A stretch of DNA of 64,000 nucleotides from Hippasteria phrygiana (taxonomy: Eukaryota > Echinodermata > Asteroidea > Valvatida > Goniasteridae). The stretch is taken from positions 372,001 through 436,000 of the forward strand of contig JAZGUH010000054.1 of assembly GCA_037893225.1 (NCBI GenBank), in the 5' to 3' direction. Position numbers and translations under genes: made by a program. Numbering within the stretch: the first letter of the stretch is position 1; every line of letters begins with the position of its first letter. The notes beneath the pieces are model-generated. The model saw nothing but the letters and a program-made list of their open reading frames with translations, was not told the origin of the DNA and made no database searches. Shown here piece by piece: positions 11,367 through 24,481 of this stretch.

Positions 11367-12063
11367 AATTTGACATGCATGGAGCAATAAATAGACGGTA
11401 ACATGTACACAGATGTTGGCCGGAAAGAAAATAAACATTGCGAGGTTTGAATTTTCTCCACAAGTTTTAACTATAGGAAGCCGCCGATGATTGCAACATG
11501 TAGCGCCAGATCTAACCTATCCATACAGGTCAAAATTACTGCATTTGGTTGATATTTCATGCAATTATGAATAAATAAAGCAAGTCCATACCCCCAGGGA
11601 ATTTGACAGGCATGGAGCAATAAATAGAAGGTAATATGCACACAGATGTTGGCCGGAAAGAAAATAAACATTGCGAGGTTTGAATTTTCTCCACAAGTTT
11701 TAACTCTAAGAAGCCGCCGATAATTGCAACATGTAGCGCCAGATCTAAGCTATCCATACATGTCAAAAGTACTGAATTTGGTTGATATTTCATGCAATTA
11801 TGAATGAATAAAGCAAGTCCATACCCCAGGGAATTTGACATGCATGGAGCAATAAATAGAAGGTAATATGCACACAGATGTTGGCCGGAAAGAAAATAAA
11901 CATTGCGAGGTTTGAATTTTCTCCACAAATTTTATCTATAGGAAGCCGCCGATGATTGCAACATGTAGCGCCAGATCTAAGCTATCCATACATGTCAAAA
12001 TGACTGTATTTGGTTGATATTTCATGCAATTATGAATGAGTAAAGCAAGTCCATACCCCAGGG
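11229..12063 (+). repeat. Junction block copied from the 14-mer, with a two-monomer deletion
   Basis: From about 11,229 to 11,928 the sequence follows 3,576-4,275 (lag 7,653), including the extra C and 'aaaagtactg'. Within the monomer at 11,832-12,063 it switches, and from its right half ('aattttatctatagg') onward it follows about 4,740-5,800 at lag 7,189. The lags differ by 464 bp, exactly two monomers. That monomer is therefore a hybrid made by an in-register exchange that removed two units. Confidence 0.82.
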
Positions 12064-14151
12064 AATTTGACATGCATGGAGCAATAAATAGACGGTAACA
12101 TGTACACAGATGTTGGCCGGAAAGAAAATAAACATTGCGAGGTTTGAATTTTCTCCACAAGTTTTAACTCTAAGAAGCCGCCGATAATTGCAACATGTAG
12201 CGCCAGATCTAAGCTATCCATACATGTCAAAATTACTGAATTTGGTTGATATTTCATGCAATTATGAATGAGTAAAGCACGTCCATACCCTAGGGAATTT
12301 GACAGGCATGGAGCAATAAATAGAAGGTAATATGCACACAGATGTTGGCCGGAAAGAAAATAAACATTGCGAGGTTTGAATTTTCTCCACAAGTTTTAAC
12401 TCTAAGAAGCCGCCGATGATTGCAACATGTAGCGCCAGATCTAACCTATCCATACAGGTCAAAATTACTGCATTTGGTTGATATTTGATGCAATTATGAA
12501 TGAATAAAGCAAGTCCATACCACAGGGAATTTGACAGGCATGGAGCAATAAATAGAAGGTAATATGCACACAGATGTTGGCCGGAAAGAAAATAAACATT
12601 GCGAGGTTTGAATTTTCTCCACAAGTGTTAACTATAGGAAGCCGCCGATGATTGCAACACGTAGCGCCAGATCTAAGCTATCCATACATGTCAAAATTAC
12701 TGAATTTGGTTGATATTTCATGCAATTATGAATGAGTAAAGCAAGTCCATACCCCAGGGAATTTGACATGCATGGAGCAATAAATAGACGGTAACATGTA
12801 CACAGATGTTGGCCAGAAAGAAAATAAACATTGCGAGGTTTGAATTTTCTCCACAAATTTTAACTATAGGAAGCCGCCGATGATTGCAACATGTAGCGCC
12901 AGATCTAAGCTATCCATACATGTCAAAATGACTGTATTTGGTTGATATTTCATGCAATTATGAATGAGTAAAGCAAGTCCATACCCCAGGGAATTTGACA
13001 GGCATGGAGCAATAAATAGAAGGTAATATGCACACAGATGTTGGCCGGAAAGAAAATAAACATTGCGAGGTTTGAATTTTCTCCACAAATTTTAACTATA
13101 GGAAGCCGCCGATGATTGCAACATGTAGCGCCAGATCTAAGCTATCCATACATGTCAAAATGACTGTATTTGGTTGATATTTCATGCAATTATGAATGAG
13201 TAAAGCAAGTCCATACCTCAGGGAATTTGACAGGCATGGAGCAATAAATAAAAGGTAATCTGCACACGGATGGTGGCCGGGAAGAAAATAAACATTGCGA
13301 GGTTTGAATTTTCTCCACAAGTGTTAACTCTAAGAAGCCGCCGATAATTGCAACATGTAGCGCCAGATCTAAGCTATCAATACATGTCAAAATTACTGCA
13401 TCTGGTTGATATTTCATGCAATTATGAATGAGTAAAGCAAGTCCATACCCCAGGGAATTTGACATGCATGGAGCAATAAATAGAAGGTAATATGCACACA
13501 GATGTTGGCCGGAAAGAAAATAAACATTGCGAGGTTTGAATTTTCTCCACAAGTTTTAACTCTAAGAAGCCGCCGATGATTGCAACATGTAGCGCCAGAT
13601 CTAACCTATCCATACAGGTCAAAATTACTGAATTTGGTTGATATTTCATGCAATTATGAATGAATAAAGCAAGTCCATACCCCAGGGAATTTGACAGGCA
13701 TGGAGCAATAAATAGAAGGTAATATGCACATAGATGTTGGCCGGAAAGAAAATAAACATTGCGAGGTTTGAATTTTCTCCACAAGTGTTAACTCTAAGAA
13801 GCCGCCGATAATTGCAACATATAGCGCCAGATCTAAGCTATCCATACATGTCAAAATTACTGAATTTGGTTGATATTTCATGCAATTATGAATGAGTAAA
13901 GCAAGTCCATACCCCAGGGAATTTGACATGCATGGAGCAATAAATAGACGGTAACATGTACACAGATGTTGGCCGGAAAGAAAATAAACATTGCGAGGTT
14001 TGAATTTTCTCCACAAGTTTTAACTCTAGGCAGCCGCCGATGATTGCAACATGTAGCGCCAGATCTAAGCTATCCATACATGTCAAAATGACTGTATTTG
14101 GTTGATATTTCATGCAATTATGAATGAGTAAAGCAAGTCCATACCCCAGGG
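12064..14151 (+). repeat. Nine-monomer unit (2,088 bp), shorter version of the following ten-monomer unit
   Basis: The order is four monomers of the older left-hand kind (with aagcacgtcc, tttgatgc with taccacaggg, caacacg, and ctatagg with tgactg), then a standard-left monomer ending in tacctcaggg, then a, b, c and d2. Here types a, b and c appear for the first time in the window. Compared with 14,152-16,471 it lacks one monomer (the one with 'ggttacatg' and 'ccatgtatg'). The type c copy reads 'caacatatag', a variant shared only with 15,976-16,207. Confidence 0.83.
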
Positions 14152-16471
14152 AATTTGACATGCATGGAGCAATAAATAGACGGTAACATGTACACAGATG
14201 TTGGCCGGAAAGAAAATAAACATTGCGAGGTTTGAATTTTCTCCACAAGTTTTAACTCTAAGAAGCCGCCGATAATTGCAACATGTAGCGCCAGATCTAA
14301 GCTATCCATACATGTCAAAATTACTGAATTTGGTTGATATTTCATGCAATTATGAATGAGTAAAGCACGTCCATACCCTAGGGAATTTGACAGGCATGGA
14401 GCAATAAATAGAAGGTAATATGCACACAGATGTTGGCCGGAAAGAAAATAAACATTGCGAGGTTTGAATTTTCTCCACAAGTTTTAACTCTAAGAAGCCG
14501 CCGATGATTGCAACATGTAGCGCCAGATCTAACCTATCCATACAGGTCAAAATTACTGCATTTGGTTGATATTTGATGCAATTATGAATGAATAAAGCAA
14601 GTCCATACCACAGGGAATTTGACAGGCATGGAGCAATAAATAGAAGGTAATATGCACACAGATGTTGGCCGGAAAGAAAATAAACATTGCGAGGTTTGAA
14701 TTTTCTCCACAAGTGTTAACTATAGGAAGCCGCCGATGATTGCAACACGTAGCGCCAGATCTAAGCTATCCATACATGTCAAAATTACTGAATTTGGTTG
14801 ATATTTCATGCAATTATGAATGAGTAAAGCAAGTCCATACCCCAGGGAATTTGACATGCATGGAGCAATAAATAGACGGTAACATGTACACAGATGTTGG
14901 CCAGAAAGAAAATAAACATTGCGAGGTTTGAATTTTCTCCACAAATTTTAACTATAGGAAGCCGCCGATGATTGCAACATGTAGCGCCAGATCTAAGCTA
15001 TCCATACATGTCAAAATGACTGTATTTGGTTGATATTTCATGCAATTATGAATGAGTAAAGCAAGTCCATACCCCAGGGAATTTGACATGCATGGAGCAA
15101 TAAATAGACGGTTACATGTACACAGATGTTGGCCGGAAAGAAAATAAACATTGCGAGGTTTGAATTTTCTCCACAAGTTTTAACTATAGGAAGCCGCCGA
15201 TGATTGCAACATGTAGCGCCAGATCTAAGCTATCCATGTATGTCAAAATGACTGTATTTGGTTGATATTTCATGCAATTATGAATGAATAAAGCAAGTCC
15301 ATACCCCAGGGAATTTGACAGGCATGGAGCAATAAATAGAAGGTAATATGCACACAGATGTTGGCCGGAAAGAAAATAAACATTGCGAGGTTTGAATTTT
15401 CTCCACAAATTTTAACTATAGGAAGCCGCCGATGATTGCAACATGTAGCGCCAGATCTAAGCTATCCATACATGTCAAAATGACTGTATTTGGTTGATAT
15501 TTCATGCAATTATGAATGAGTAAAGCAAGTCCATACCTCAGGGAATTTGACAGGCATGGAGCAATAAATAAAAGGTAATCTGCACACGGATGGTGGCCGG
15601 GAAGAAAATAAACATTGCGAGGTTTGAATTTTCTCCACAAGTGTTAACTCTAAGAAGCCGCCGATAATTGCAACATGTAGCGCCAGATCTAAGCTATCAA
15701 TACATGTCAAAATTACTGCATCTGGTTGATATTTCATGCAATTATGAATGAGTAAAGCAAGTCCATACCCCAGGGAATTTGACATGCATGGAGCAATAAA
15801 TAGAAGGTAATATGCACACAGATGTTGGCCGGAAAGAAAATAAACATTGCGAGGTTTGAATTTTCTCCACAAGTTTTAACTCTAAGAAGCCGCCGATGAT
15901 TGCAACATGTAGCGCCAGATCTAACCTATCCATACAGGTCAAAATTACTGAATTTGGTTGATATTTCATGCAATTATGAATGAATAAAGCAAGTCCATAC
16001 CCCAGGGAATTTGACAGGCATGGAGCAATAAATAGAAGGTAATATGCACATAGATGTTGGCCGGAAAGAAAATAAACATTGCGAGGTTTGAATTTTCTCC
16101 ACAAGTGTTAACTCTAAGAAGCCGCCGATAATTGCAACATATAGCGCCAGATCTAAGCTATCCATACATGTCAAAATTACTGAATTTGGTTGATATTTCA
16201 TGCAATTATGAATGAGTAAAGCAAGTCCATACCCCAGGGAATTTGACATGCATGGAGCAATAAATAGACGGTAACATGTACACAGATGTTGGCCGGAAAG
16301 AAAATAAACATTGCGAGGTTTGAATTTTCTCCACAAGTTTTAACTCTAGGCAGCCGCCGATGATTGCAACATGTAGCGCCAGATCTAAGCTATCCATACA
16401 TGTCAAAATGACTGTATTTGGTTGATATTTCATGCAATTATGAATGAGTAAAGCAAGTCCATACCTCAGGG
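14152..16471 (+). repeat. Ten-monomer unit (2,320 bp)
   Basis: This has the same order as 12,064-14,151 with one additional monomer at 15,080-15,311. The matches are at lag 2,088 before the extra monomer and lag 2,320 after it. The unit ends in type d rather than d2. It is the left part of a segment found again at 25,288-28,974. Confidence 0.83.
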
Positions 16472-17399
16472 AATTTGACAGGCATGGAGCAATAAATAAA
16501 AGGTAATCTGCACACGGATGGTGGCCAGGAAGAAAATAAACATTGCGAGGTTTGAATTTTCTCCACAAGTGTTAACTCTAAGAAGCCGCCGATGATTGCA
16601 ACATGTAGCGCCAGATCTAACCTATCCATACAGGTCAAAATTACTGCATTTGGTTGATATTTCATGCAATTATGAATGAGTAAAGCAAGTCCATACCCCA
16701 GGGAATTTGACAGGCATGGAGCAATAAATAGAAGGTAACATGTACACAGATGTTGGCCGGAAAGAAAATAAACATTGCGAGGTTTGAATTTTCTCCACAA
16801 GTGTTAACTCTAAGAAGCCGCCGATGATTGCAACATGTAGCGCCAGATCTAAGCTATCCATACATGTCAAAATTACTGAATTTGGTTGATATTTCATGCA
16901 ATTATGAATGAGTAAAGCAAGTCCATACCCCAGGGAATTTGACATGCATGGAGCAATAAATAGACGGTAATATGTACACAGATGTTGGCCGGAAAGAAAA
17001 TAAACATTGCGAAGTTTGAATTTTCTCCACAAGTTTTAACTCTAAGAAGCCGCCGATGATTGCAACATGTAGCGCCAGATCTAAGCTATACATACATGTC
17101 AAAATTACTGCATCTGGTTGATATTTCATGCAATTATGAATGAGTAAAGCAAGTCCATACCCCAGGGAATTTGACATGCATGGAGCAATAAATAGACGGT
17201 AACATGTACACAGATGTTGGCCGGAAAGAAAATAAACATTGCGAGGTTTGAATTTTCTCCACAAGTTTTAACTCTAGGCAGCCGCCGATGATTGCAACAT
17301 GTAGCGCCAGATCTAAGCTATCCATACATGTCAAAATGACTGTATTTGGTTGATATTTCATGCAATTATGAATGAGTAAAGCAAGTCCATACCTCAGGG
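15544..17399 (+). repeat. Eight-monomer unit a b c d e f2 g d (1,856 bp)
   Basis: Types a, b, c, d, e, f2, g and d occur in order. The first five and the left half of the sixth match 17,400 onward at lag 1,856. The same eight-monomer order occurs at 26,680-28,535. Removing the f2-g-d end and replacing it with f gives the six-monomer unit that follows. The g monomer here (16,936-17,167) is the first with 'gcgaagtttg'. Confidence 0.82.
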
Positions 17400-20300
17400 A
17401 ATTTGACAGGCATGGAGCAATAAATAAAAGGTAATCTGCACACGGATGGTGGCCGGGAAGAAAATAAACATTGCGAGGTTTGAATTTTCTCCACAAGTGT
17501 TAACTCTAAGAAGCCGCCGATAATTGCAACATGTAGCGCCAGATCTAAGCTATCAATACATGTCAAAATTACTGCATCTGGTTGATATTTCATGCAATTA
17601 TGAATGAGTAAAGCAAGTCCATACCCCAGGGAATTTGACATGCATGGAGCAATAAATAGAAGGTAATATGCACACAGATGTTGGCCGGAAAGAAAATAAA
17701 CATTGCGAGGTTTGAATTTTCTCCACAAGTTTTAACTCTAAGAAGCCGCCGATGATTGCAACATGTAGCGCCAGATCTAACCTATCCATACAGGTCAAAA
17801 TTACTGAATTTGGTTGATATTTCATGCAATTATGAATGAATAAAGCAAGTCCATACCCCAGGGAATTTGACAGGCATGGAGCAATAAATAGAAGGTAATA
17901 TGCACATAGATGTTGGCCGGAAAGAAAATAAACATTGCGAGGTTTGAATTTTCTCCACAAGTGTTAACTCTAAGAAGCCGCCGATAATTGCAACATGTAG
18001 CGCCAGATCTAAGCTATCCATACATGTCAAAATTACTGAATTTGGTTGATATTTCATGCAATTATGAATGAGTAAAGCAAGTCCATACCCCAGGGAATTT
18101 GACATGCATGGAGCAATAAATAGACGGTAACATGTACACAGATGTTGGCCGGAAAGAAAATAAACATTGCGAGGTTTGAATTTTCTCCACAAGTTTTAAC
18201 TCTAGGCAGCCGCCGATGATTGCAACATGTAGCGCCAGATCTAAGCTATCCATACATGTCAAAATGACTGTATTTGGTTGATATTTCATGCAATTATGAA
18301 TGAGTAAAGCAAGTCCATACCTCAGGGAATTTGACAGGCATGGAGCAATAAATAAAAGGTAATCTGCACACGGATGGTGGCCAGGAAGAAAATAAACATT
18401 GCGAGGTTTGAATTTTCTCCACAAGTGTTAACTCTAAGAAGCCGCCGATGATTGCAACATGTAGCGCCAGATCTAACCTATCCATACAGGTCAAAATTAC
18501 TGCATTTGGTTGATATTTCATGCAATTATGAATGAGTAAAGCAAGTCCATACCCCAGGGAATTTGACAGGCATGGAGCAATAAATAGAAGGTAACATGTA
18601 CACAGATGTTGGCCGGAAAGAAAATAAACATTGCGAGGTTTGAATTTTCTCCACAAGTGTTAACTCTAAGAAGCCGCCGATGATTGCAACATGTAGCGCC
18701 AGATCTAAGCTATCCATACATGTCAAAATGACTGTATTTGGTTGATATTTCATGCAATTATGAATGAGTAAAGCAAGTCCATACCTCAGGGAATTTGACA
18801 GGCATGGAGCAATAAATAAAAGGTAATCTGCACACGGATGGTGGCCGGGAAGAAAATAAACATTGCGAGGTTTGAATTTTCTCCACAAGTGTTAACTCTA
18901 AGAAGCCGCCGATAATTGCAACATGTAGCGCCAGATCTAAGCTATCAATACATGTCAAAATTACTGCATCTGGTTGATATTTCATGCAATTATGAATGAG
19001 TAAAGCAAGTCCATACCCCAGGGAATTTGACATGCATGGAGCAATAAATAGAAGGTAATATGCACACAGATGTTGGCCGGAAAGAAAATAAACATTGCGA
19101 GGTTTGAATTTTCTCCACAAGTTTTAACTCTAAGAAGCCGCCGATGATTGCAACATGTAGCGCCAGATCTAACCTATCCATACAGGTCAAAATTACTGAA
19201 TTTGGTTGATATTTCATGCAATTATGAATGAATAAAGCAAGTCCATACCCCAGGGAATTTGACAGGCATGGAGCAATAAATAGAAGGTAATATGCACATA
19301 GATGTTGGCCGGAAAGAAAATAAACATTGCGAGGTTTGAATTTTCTCCACAAGTGTTAACTCTAAGAAGCCGCCGATAATTGCAACATGTAGCGCCAGAT
19401 CTAAGCTATCCATACATGTCAAAATTACTGAATTTGGTTGATATTTCATGCAATTATGAATGAGTAAAGCAAGTCCATACCCCAGGGAATTTGACATGCA
19501 TGGAGCAATAAATAGACGGTAACATGTACACAGATGTTGGCCGGAAAGAAAATAAACATTGCGAGGTTTGAATTTTCTCCACAAGTTTTAACTCTAGGCA
19601 GCCGCCGATGATTGCAACATGTAGCGCCAGATCTAAGCTATCCATACATGTCAAAATGACTGTATTTGGTTGATATTTCATGCAATTATGAATGAGTAAA
19701 GCAAGTCCATACCTCAGGGAATTTGACAGGCATGGAGCAATAAATAAAAGGTAATCTGCACACGGATGGTGGCCAGGAAGAAAATAAACATTGCGAGGTT
19801 TGAATTTTCTCCACAAGTGTTAACTCTAAGAAGCCGCCGATGATTGCAACATGTAGCGCCAGATCTAACCTATCCATACAGGTCAAAATTACTGCATTTG
19901 GTTGATATTTCATGCAATTATGAATGAGTAAAGCAAGTCCATACCCCAGGGAATTTGACAGGCATGGAGCAATAAATAGAAGGTAACATGTACACAGATG
20001 TTGGCCGGAAAGAAAATAAACATTGCGAGGTTTGAATTTTCTCCACAAGTGTTAACTCTAAGAAGCCGCCGATGATTGCAACATGTAGCGCCAGATCTAA
20101 GCTATCCATACATGTCAAAATGACTGTATTTGGTTGATATTTCATGCAATTATGAATGAGTAAAGCAAGTCCATACCTCAGGGAATTTGACAGGCATGGA
20201 GCAATAAATAAAAGGTAATCTGCACACGGATGGTGGCCGGGAAGAAAATAAACATTGCGAGGTTTGAATTTTCTCCACAAGTGTTAACTCTAAGAAGCCG

Positions 20301-21230
20301 CCGATAATTGCAACATGTAGCGCCAGATCTAAGCTATCAATACATGTCAAAATTACTGCATCTGGTTGATATTTCATGCAATTATGAATGAGTAAAGCAA
20401 GTCCATACCCCAGGGAATTTGACATGCATGGAGCAATAAATAGAAGGTAATATGCACACAGATGTTGGCCGGAAAGAAAATAAACATTGCGAGGTTTGAA
20501 TTTTCTCCACAAGTTTTAACTCTAAGAAGCCGCCGATGATTGCAACATGTAGCGCCAGATCTAACCTATCCATACAGGTCAAAATTACTGAATTTGGTTG
20601 ATATTTCATGCAATTATGAATGAATAAAGCAAGTCCATACCCCAGGGAATTTGACAGGCATGGAGCAATAAATAGAAGGTAATATGCACATAGATGTTGG
20701 CCGGAAAGAAAATAAACATTGCGAGGTTTGAATTTTCTCCACAAGTGTTAACTCTAAGAAGCCGCCGATAATTGCAACATGTAGCGCCAGATCTAAGCTA
20801 TCCATACATGTCAAAATTACTGAATTTGGTTGATATTTCATGCAATTATGAATGAGTAAAGCAAGTCCATACCCCAGGGAATTTGACATGCATGGAGCAA
20901 TAAATAGACGGTAACATGTACACAGATGTTGGCCGGAAAGAAAATAAACATTGCGAGGTTTGAATTTTCTCCACAAGTTTTAACTCTAGGCAGCCGCCGA
21001 TGATTGCAACATGTAGCGCCAGATCTAAGCTATCCATACATGTCAAAATGACTGTATTTGGTTGATATTTCATGCAATTATGAATGAGTAAAGCAAGTCC
21101 ATACCTCAGGGAATTTGACAGGCATGGAGCAATAAATAAAAGGTAATCTGCACACGGATAGTGGCCAGGAAGAAAATAAACATTGCGAGGTTTGAATTTT
21201 CTCCACAAGTGTTAACTCTAAGAAGCCGCC
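17400..21230 (+). repeat. Six-monomer higher-order repeat abcdef (1,392 bp), about 2.75 copies
   Basis: Units lie at 17,400-18,791 and 18,792-20,183, followed by a truncated unit from 20,184 (a b c d and the left half of e). The six types are easily told apart. Two of the six (a and e) share the divergent left half with 'taatctgcacacggatgg' but differ at ggccggga or ggccagga and in the whole right half. The truncated unit passes into e2 and g instead of e and f. Confidence 0.9.
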
Positions 21231-24200
21231 GATGATTGCAACATGTAGCGCCAGATCTAAGCTATCCATACATGTCAAAATTACTGAATTTGGTTGATAT
21301 TTCATGCAATTATGAATGAGTAAAGCAAGTCCATACCCCAGGGAATTTGACATGCATGGAGCAATAAATAGACGGTAATATGTACACAGATGTTGGCCGG
21401 AAAGAAAATAAACATTGCGAAGTTTGAATTTTCTCCACAAGTTTTAACTCTAAGAAGCCGCCGATGATTGCAACATGTAGCGCCAGATCTAAGCTATACA
21501 TACATGTCAAAATTACTGCATCTGGTTGATATTTCATGCAATTATGAATGAGTAAAGCAAGTCCATACCCCAGGGAATTTGACATGCATGGAGCAATAAA
21601 TAGACGGTAACATGTACACAGATGTTGGCCGGAAAGAAAATAAACATTGCGAGGTTTGAATTTTCTCCACAAGTTTTAACTCTAGGCAGCCGCCGATGAT
21701 TGCAACATGTAGCGCCAGATCTAAGCTATCCATACATGTCAAAATGACTGTATTTGGTTGATATTTCATGCAATTATGAATGAGTAAAGCAAGTCCATAC
21801 CCCAGGGAATTTGACAGGCATGGAGCAATAAATAGAAGGTAATATGCACACAGATGTTGGCCGGAAAGAAAATAAACATTGCGAGGTTTGAATTTTCTCC
21901 ACAAGTTTTAACTCTAGGAAGCCGCCGATGATTGCAACATGTAGCGCCAGATCTAAGCTATCCATACATGTCAAAATTACTGAATTTGGTTGATATTTCA
22001 TGCAATTATGAATGAGTAAAGCAAGTCCATACCCTAGGGAATTTGACAGGCATGGAGCAATACATAGAAGGTAATATGCACACAGATGTTGGCCGGAAAG
22101 AAAATAAACATTGCGAGGTTTGAATTTTCTCCACAAGTTTTAACTCTAAGAAGCCGCCGATGATTGCAACATGTAGCGCCAGATCTAACCTATCCATACA
22201 GGTCAAAATTACTGCATTTGGTTGATATTTCATGCAATTATGAATGAATAAAGCAAGTCCATACCCCAGGGAATTTGACAGGCATGGAGCAATAAATAGA
22301 AGGTAATATGCACACAGATGTTGTCCGGAAAGAAAATAAACATTGCGAGGAGTGAATTTTCTCCACAAGTGTTAACTCTAAGAAGCCGCCGATAATTGCA
22401 ACATGTAGCGCCAGATCTAAGCTATCCATACATGTCAAAATTACTGAATTTGGTTGATATTTCATGCAATTATGAATGAATAAAGCAAGTCCATACGCTA
22501 GGGAATTTGACAGGCATGGAGCAATACATTGAAGGTAATATGCACACAGATGTTGGCCGGAAAGAAAATAAACATTGCGAGGTTTGAATTTTCTCCACAA
22601 GTGTTAACTCTAAGAAGCCGCCGATAATTGCAACATGTAGCGCCAGATCTAAGCTATCCATACATGTCAAAATTACTGAATTTGGTTGATATTTCATGCA
22701 ATTATGAATGAGTAAAGCAAGTCCATACCCCAGGGAATTTGACATGCATGGAGCAATAAATAGACGGTAACATGTACACAGATGTTGGCCGGAAAGAAAA
22801 TAAACATTGCGAGGTTTGAATTTTCTCCACAAATTTTAACTATAGGAAGCCGCCGATGATTGCAACATGTAGCGCCAGATCTAAGCTATCCATACATGTC
22901 AAAATGACTGTATTTGGTTGATATTTCATGCAATTATGAATGAGTAAAGCAAGTCCATACCCCAGGGAATTTGACATGCATGGAGCAATAAATAGACGGT
23001 AACAGGTATACAGATGTTGGCCGGAAAGAAAATAAACATTGCGAGGTTTGAATTTTCTCCACAAGTTTTAACTATAGGAAGCCGCCGATGATTGCAACAT
23101 GTAGCGCCAGATCTAAGCTATCCATATATGTCAAAATGACTGTATTTGGTTGATATTTCATGCAATTATGAATGAATAAAGCAAGTCCATACCCCAGGGA
23201 ATTTGACAGGCATGGAGCAATAAATAGAAGGTAATATGCACACAGATGTTGGCCGGAAAGAAAATAAACATTGCGAGGTTTGAATTTTCTCCACAAATTT
23301 TAACTATAGGAAGCCGCCGATGATTGCAACATGTAGCGCCAGATCTAAGCTATCCATACATGTCAAAATGACTGTATTTGGTTGATATTTCATGCAATTA
23401 TGAATGAGTAAAGCAAGTCCATACCTCAGGGAATTTGACAGGCATGGAGCAATAAATAAAATGTAATCTGCACACGGATGGTGGCCGGGAAGAAAATAAA
23501 CATTGCGAGGTTTGAATTTTCTCCACAAGTTTTAACTCTAGGAAGCCGCCGATGATTGCAACATGTAGCGCCAGATCTAAGCTATACATACATGTCAAAA
23601 TTACTGCATTTAGTTGATATTTCATGCAATTATGAATGAGTAAAGCAAGTCCATATCCCAGGGAATTTGACAGGCATGGAGCAATAAATAGACGGTAATA
23701 TGTACACAGATGTTGACCGGAAAGAAAATAAACATTGCGAGGTTTGAATTTTCTCCACAAGTGTTAACTCTAAGAAGCCGCCGATAATTGCAACATGTAG
23801 CGCCAGATCTAAGCTATCCATACATGTCAAAATGACTGTATTTGGTTGATATTTCATGCAATTATGAATGAGTAAAGCAAGTCCATACCCCAGGGAATTT
23901 GACAGGCATGGAGCAATAAATAGAAGGTAATATGCACACAGATGTTGGCCGGAAAGAAAATAAACATTGCGAGGTTTGAATTTTCTCCACAAGTTTTAAC
24001 TCTAGGAAGCCGCCGATGATTGCAACATGTAGCGCCAGATCTAAGCTATCCATACATGTCAAAATTACTGAATTTGGTTGATATTTCATGCAATTATGAA
24101 TGAGTAAAGCAAGTCCATACCCCAGGGAATTTGACAGGCATGGAGCAATACATAGAAGGTAATATGCACACAGATGTTGGCCGGAAAGAAAATAAACATT

Positions 24201-24481
24201 GCGAGGTTTGAATTTTCTCCACAAGTTTTAACTCTAAGAAGCCGCCGATGATTGCAACATGTAGCGCCAGATCTAACCTATCCATACAGGTCAAAATTAC
24301 TGCATTTGGTTGATATTTCATGCAATTATGAATGAATAAAGCAAGTCCATACCCCAGGGAATTTGACAGGCATGGAGCAATAAATAGAAGGTAATATGCA
24401 CACAGATGTTGTCCGGAAAGAAAATAAACATTGCGAGGTTTGAATTTTCTCCACAAGTTTTAACTCTAAGAAGCCGCCGAT
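18680..24481 (+). repeat. 5.8-kb segment, first copy of a long-range duplication (lag 19,720 bp)
   Basis: About 25 monomers are found again at about 38,400-44,201, exactly 85 x 232 bp away. The segment holds one and two-thirds hexamers and then a run of rare types: e2, g, d2, i, j, a monomer with 'gcgaggagtg', one with 'aatacattg' and 'tacgctaggg', one with 'ccatatatg', and one with 'aaaatgtaatc', 'ttagttg' and 'ttgaccgg'. Differences I noticed between the copies are 'ggatag' (21,158) against 'ggatgg', 'aacaggtatac' (about 23,003) against 'aacaggtacac', 'gtcaaaat' (23,362) against 'gtcacaat', and 'cagggaattt' against 'cagtgaattt' near 20,180. Confidence 0.85.
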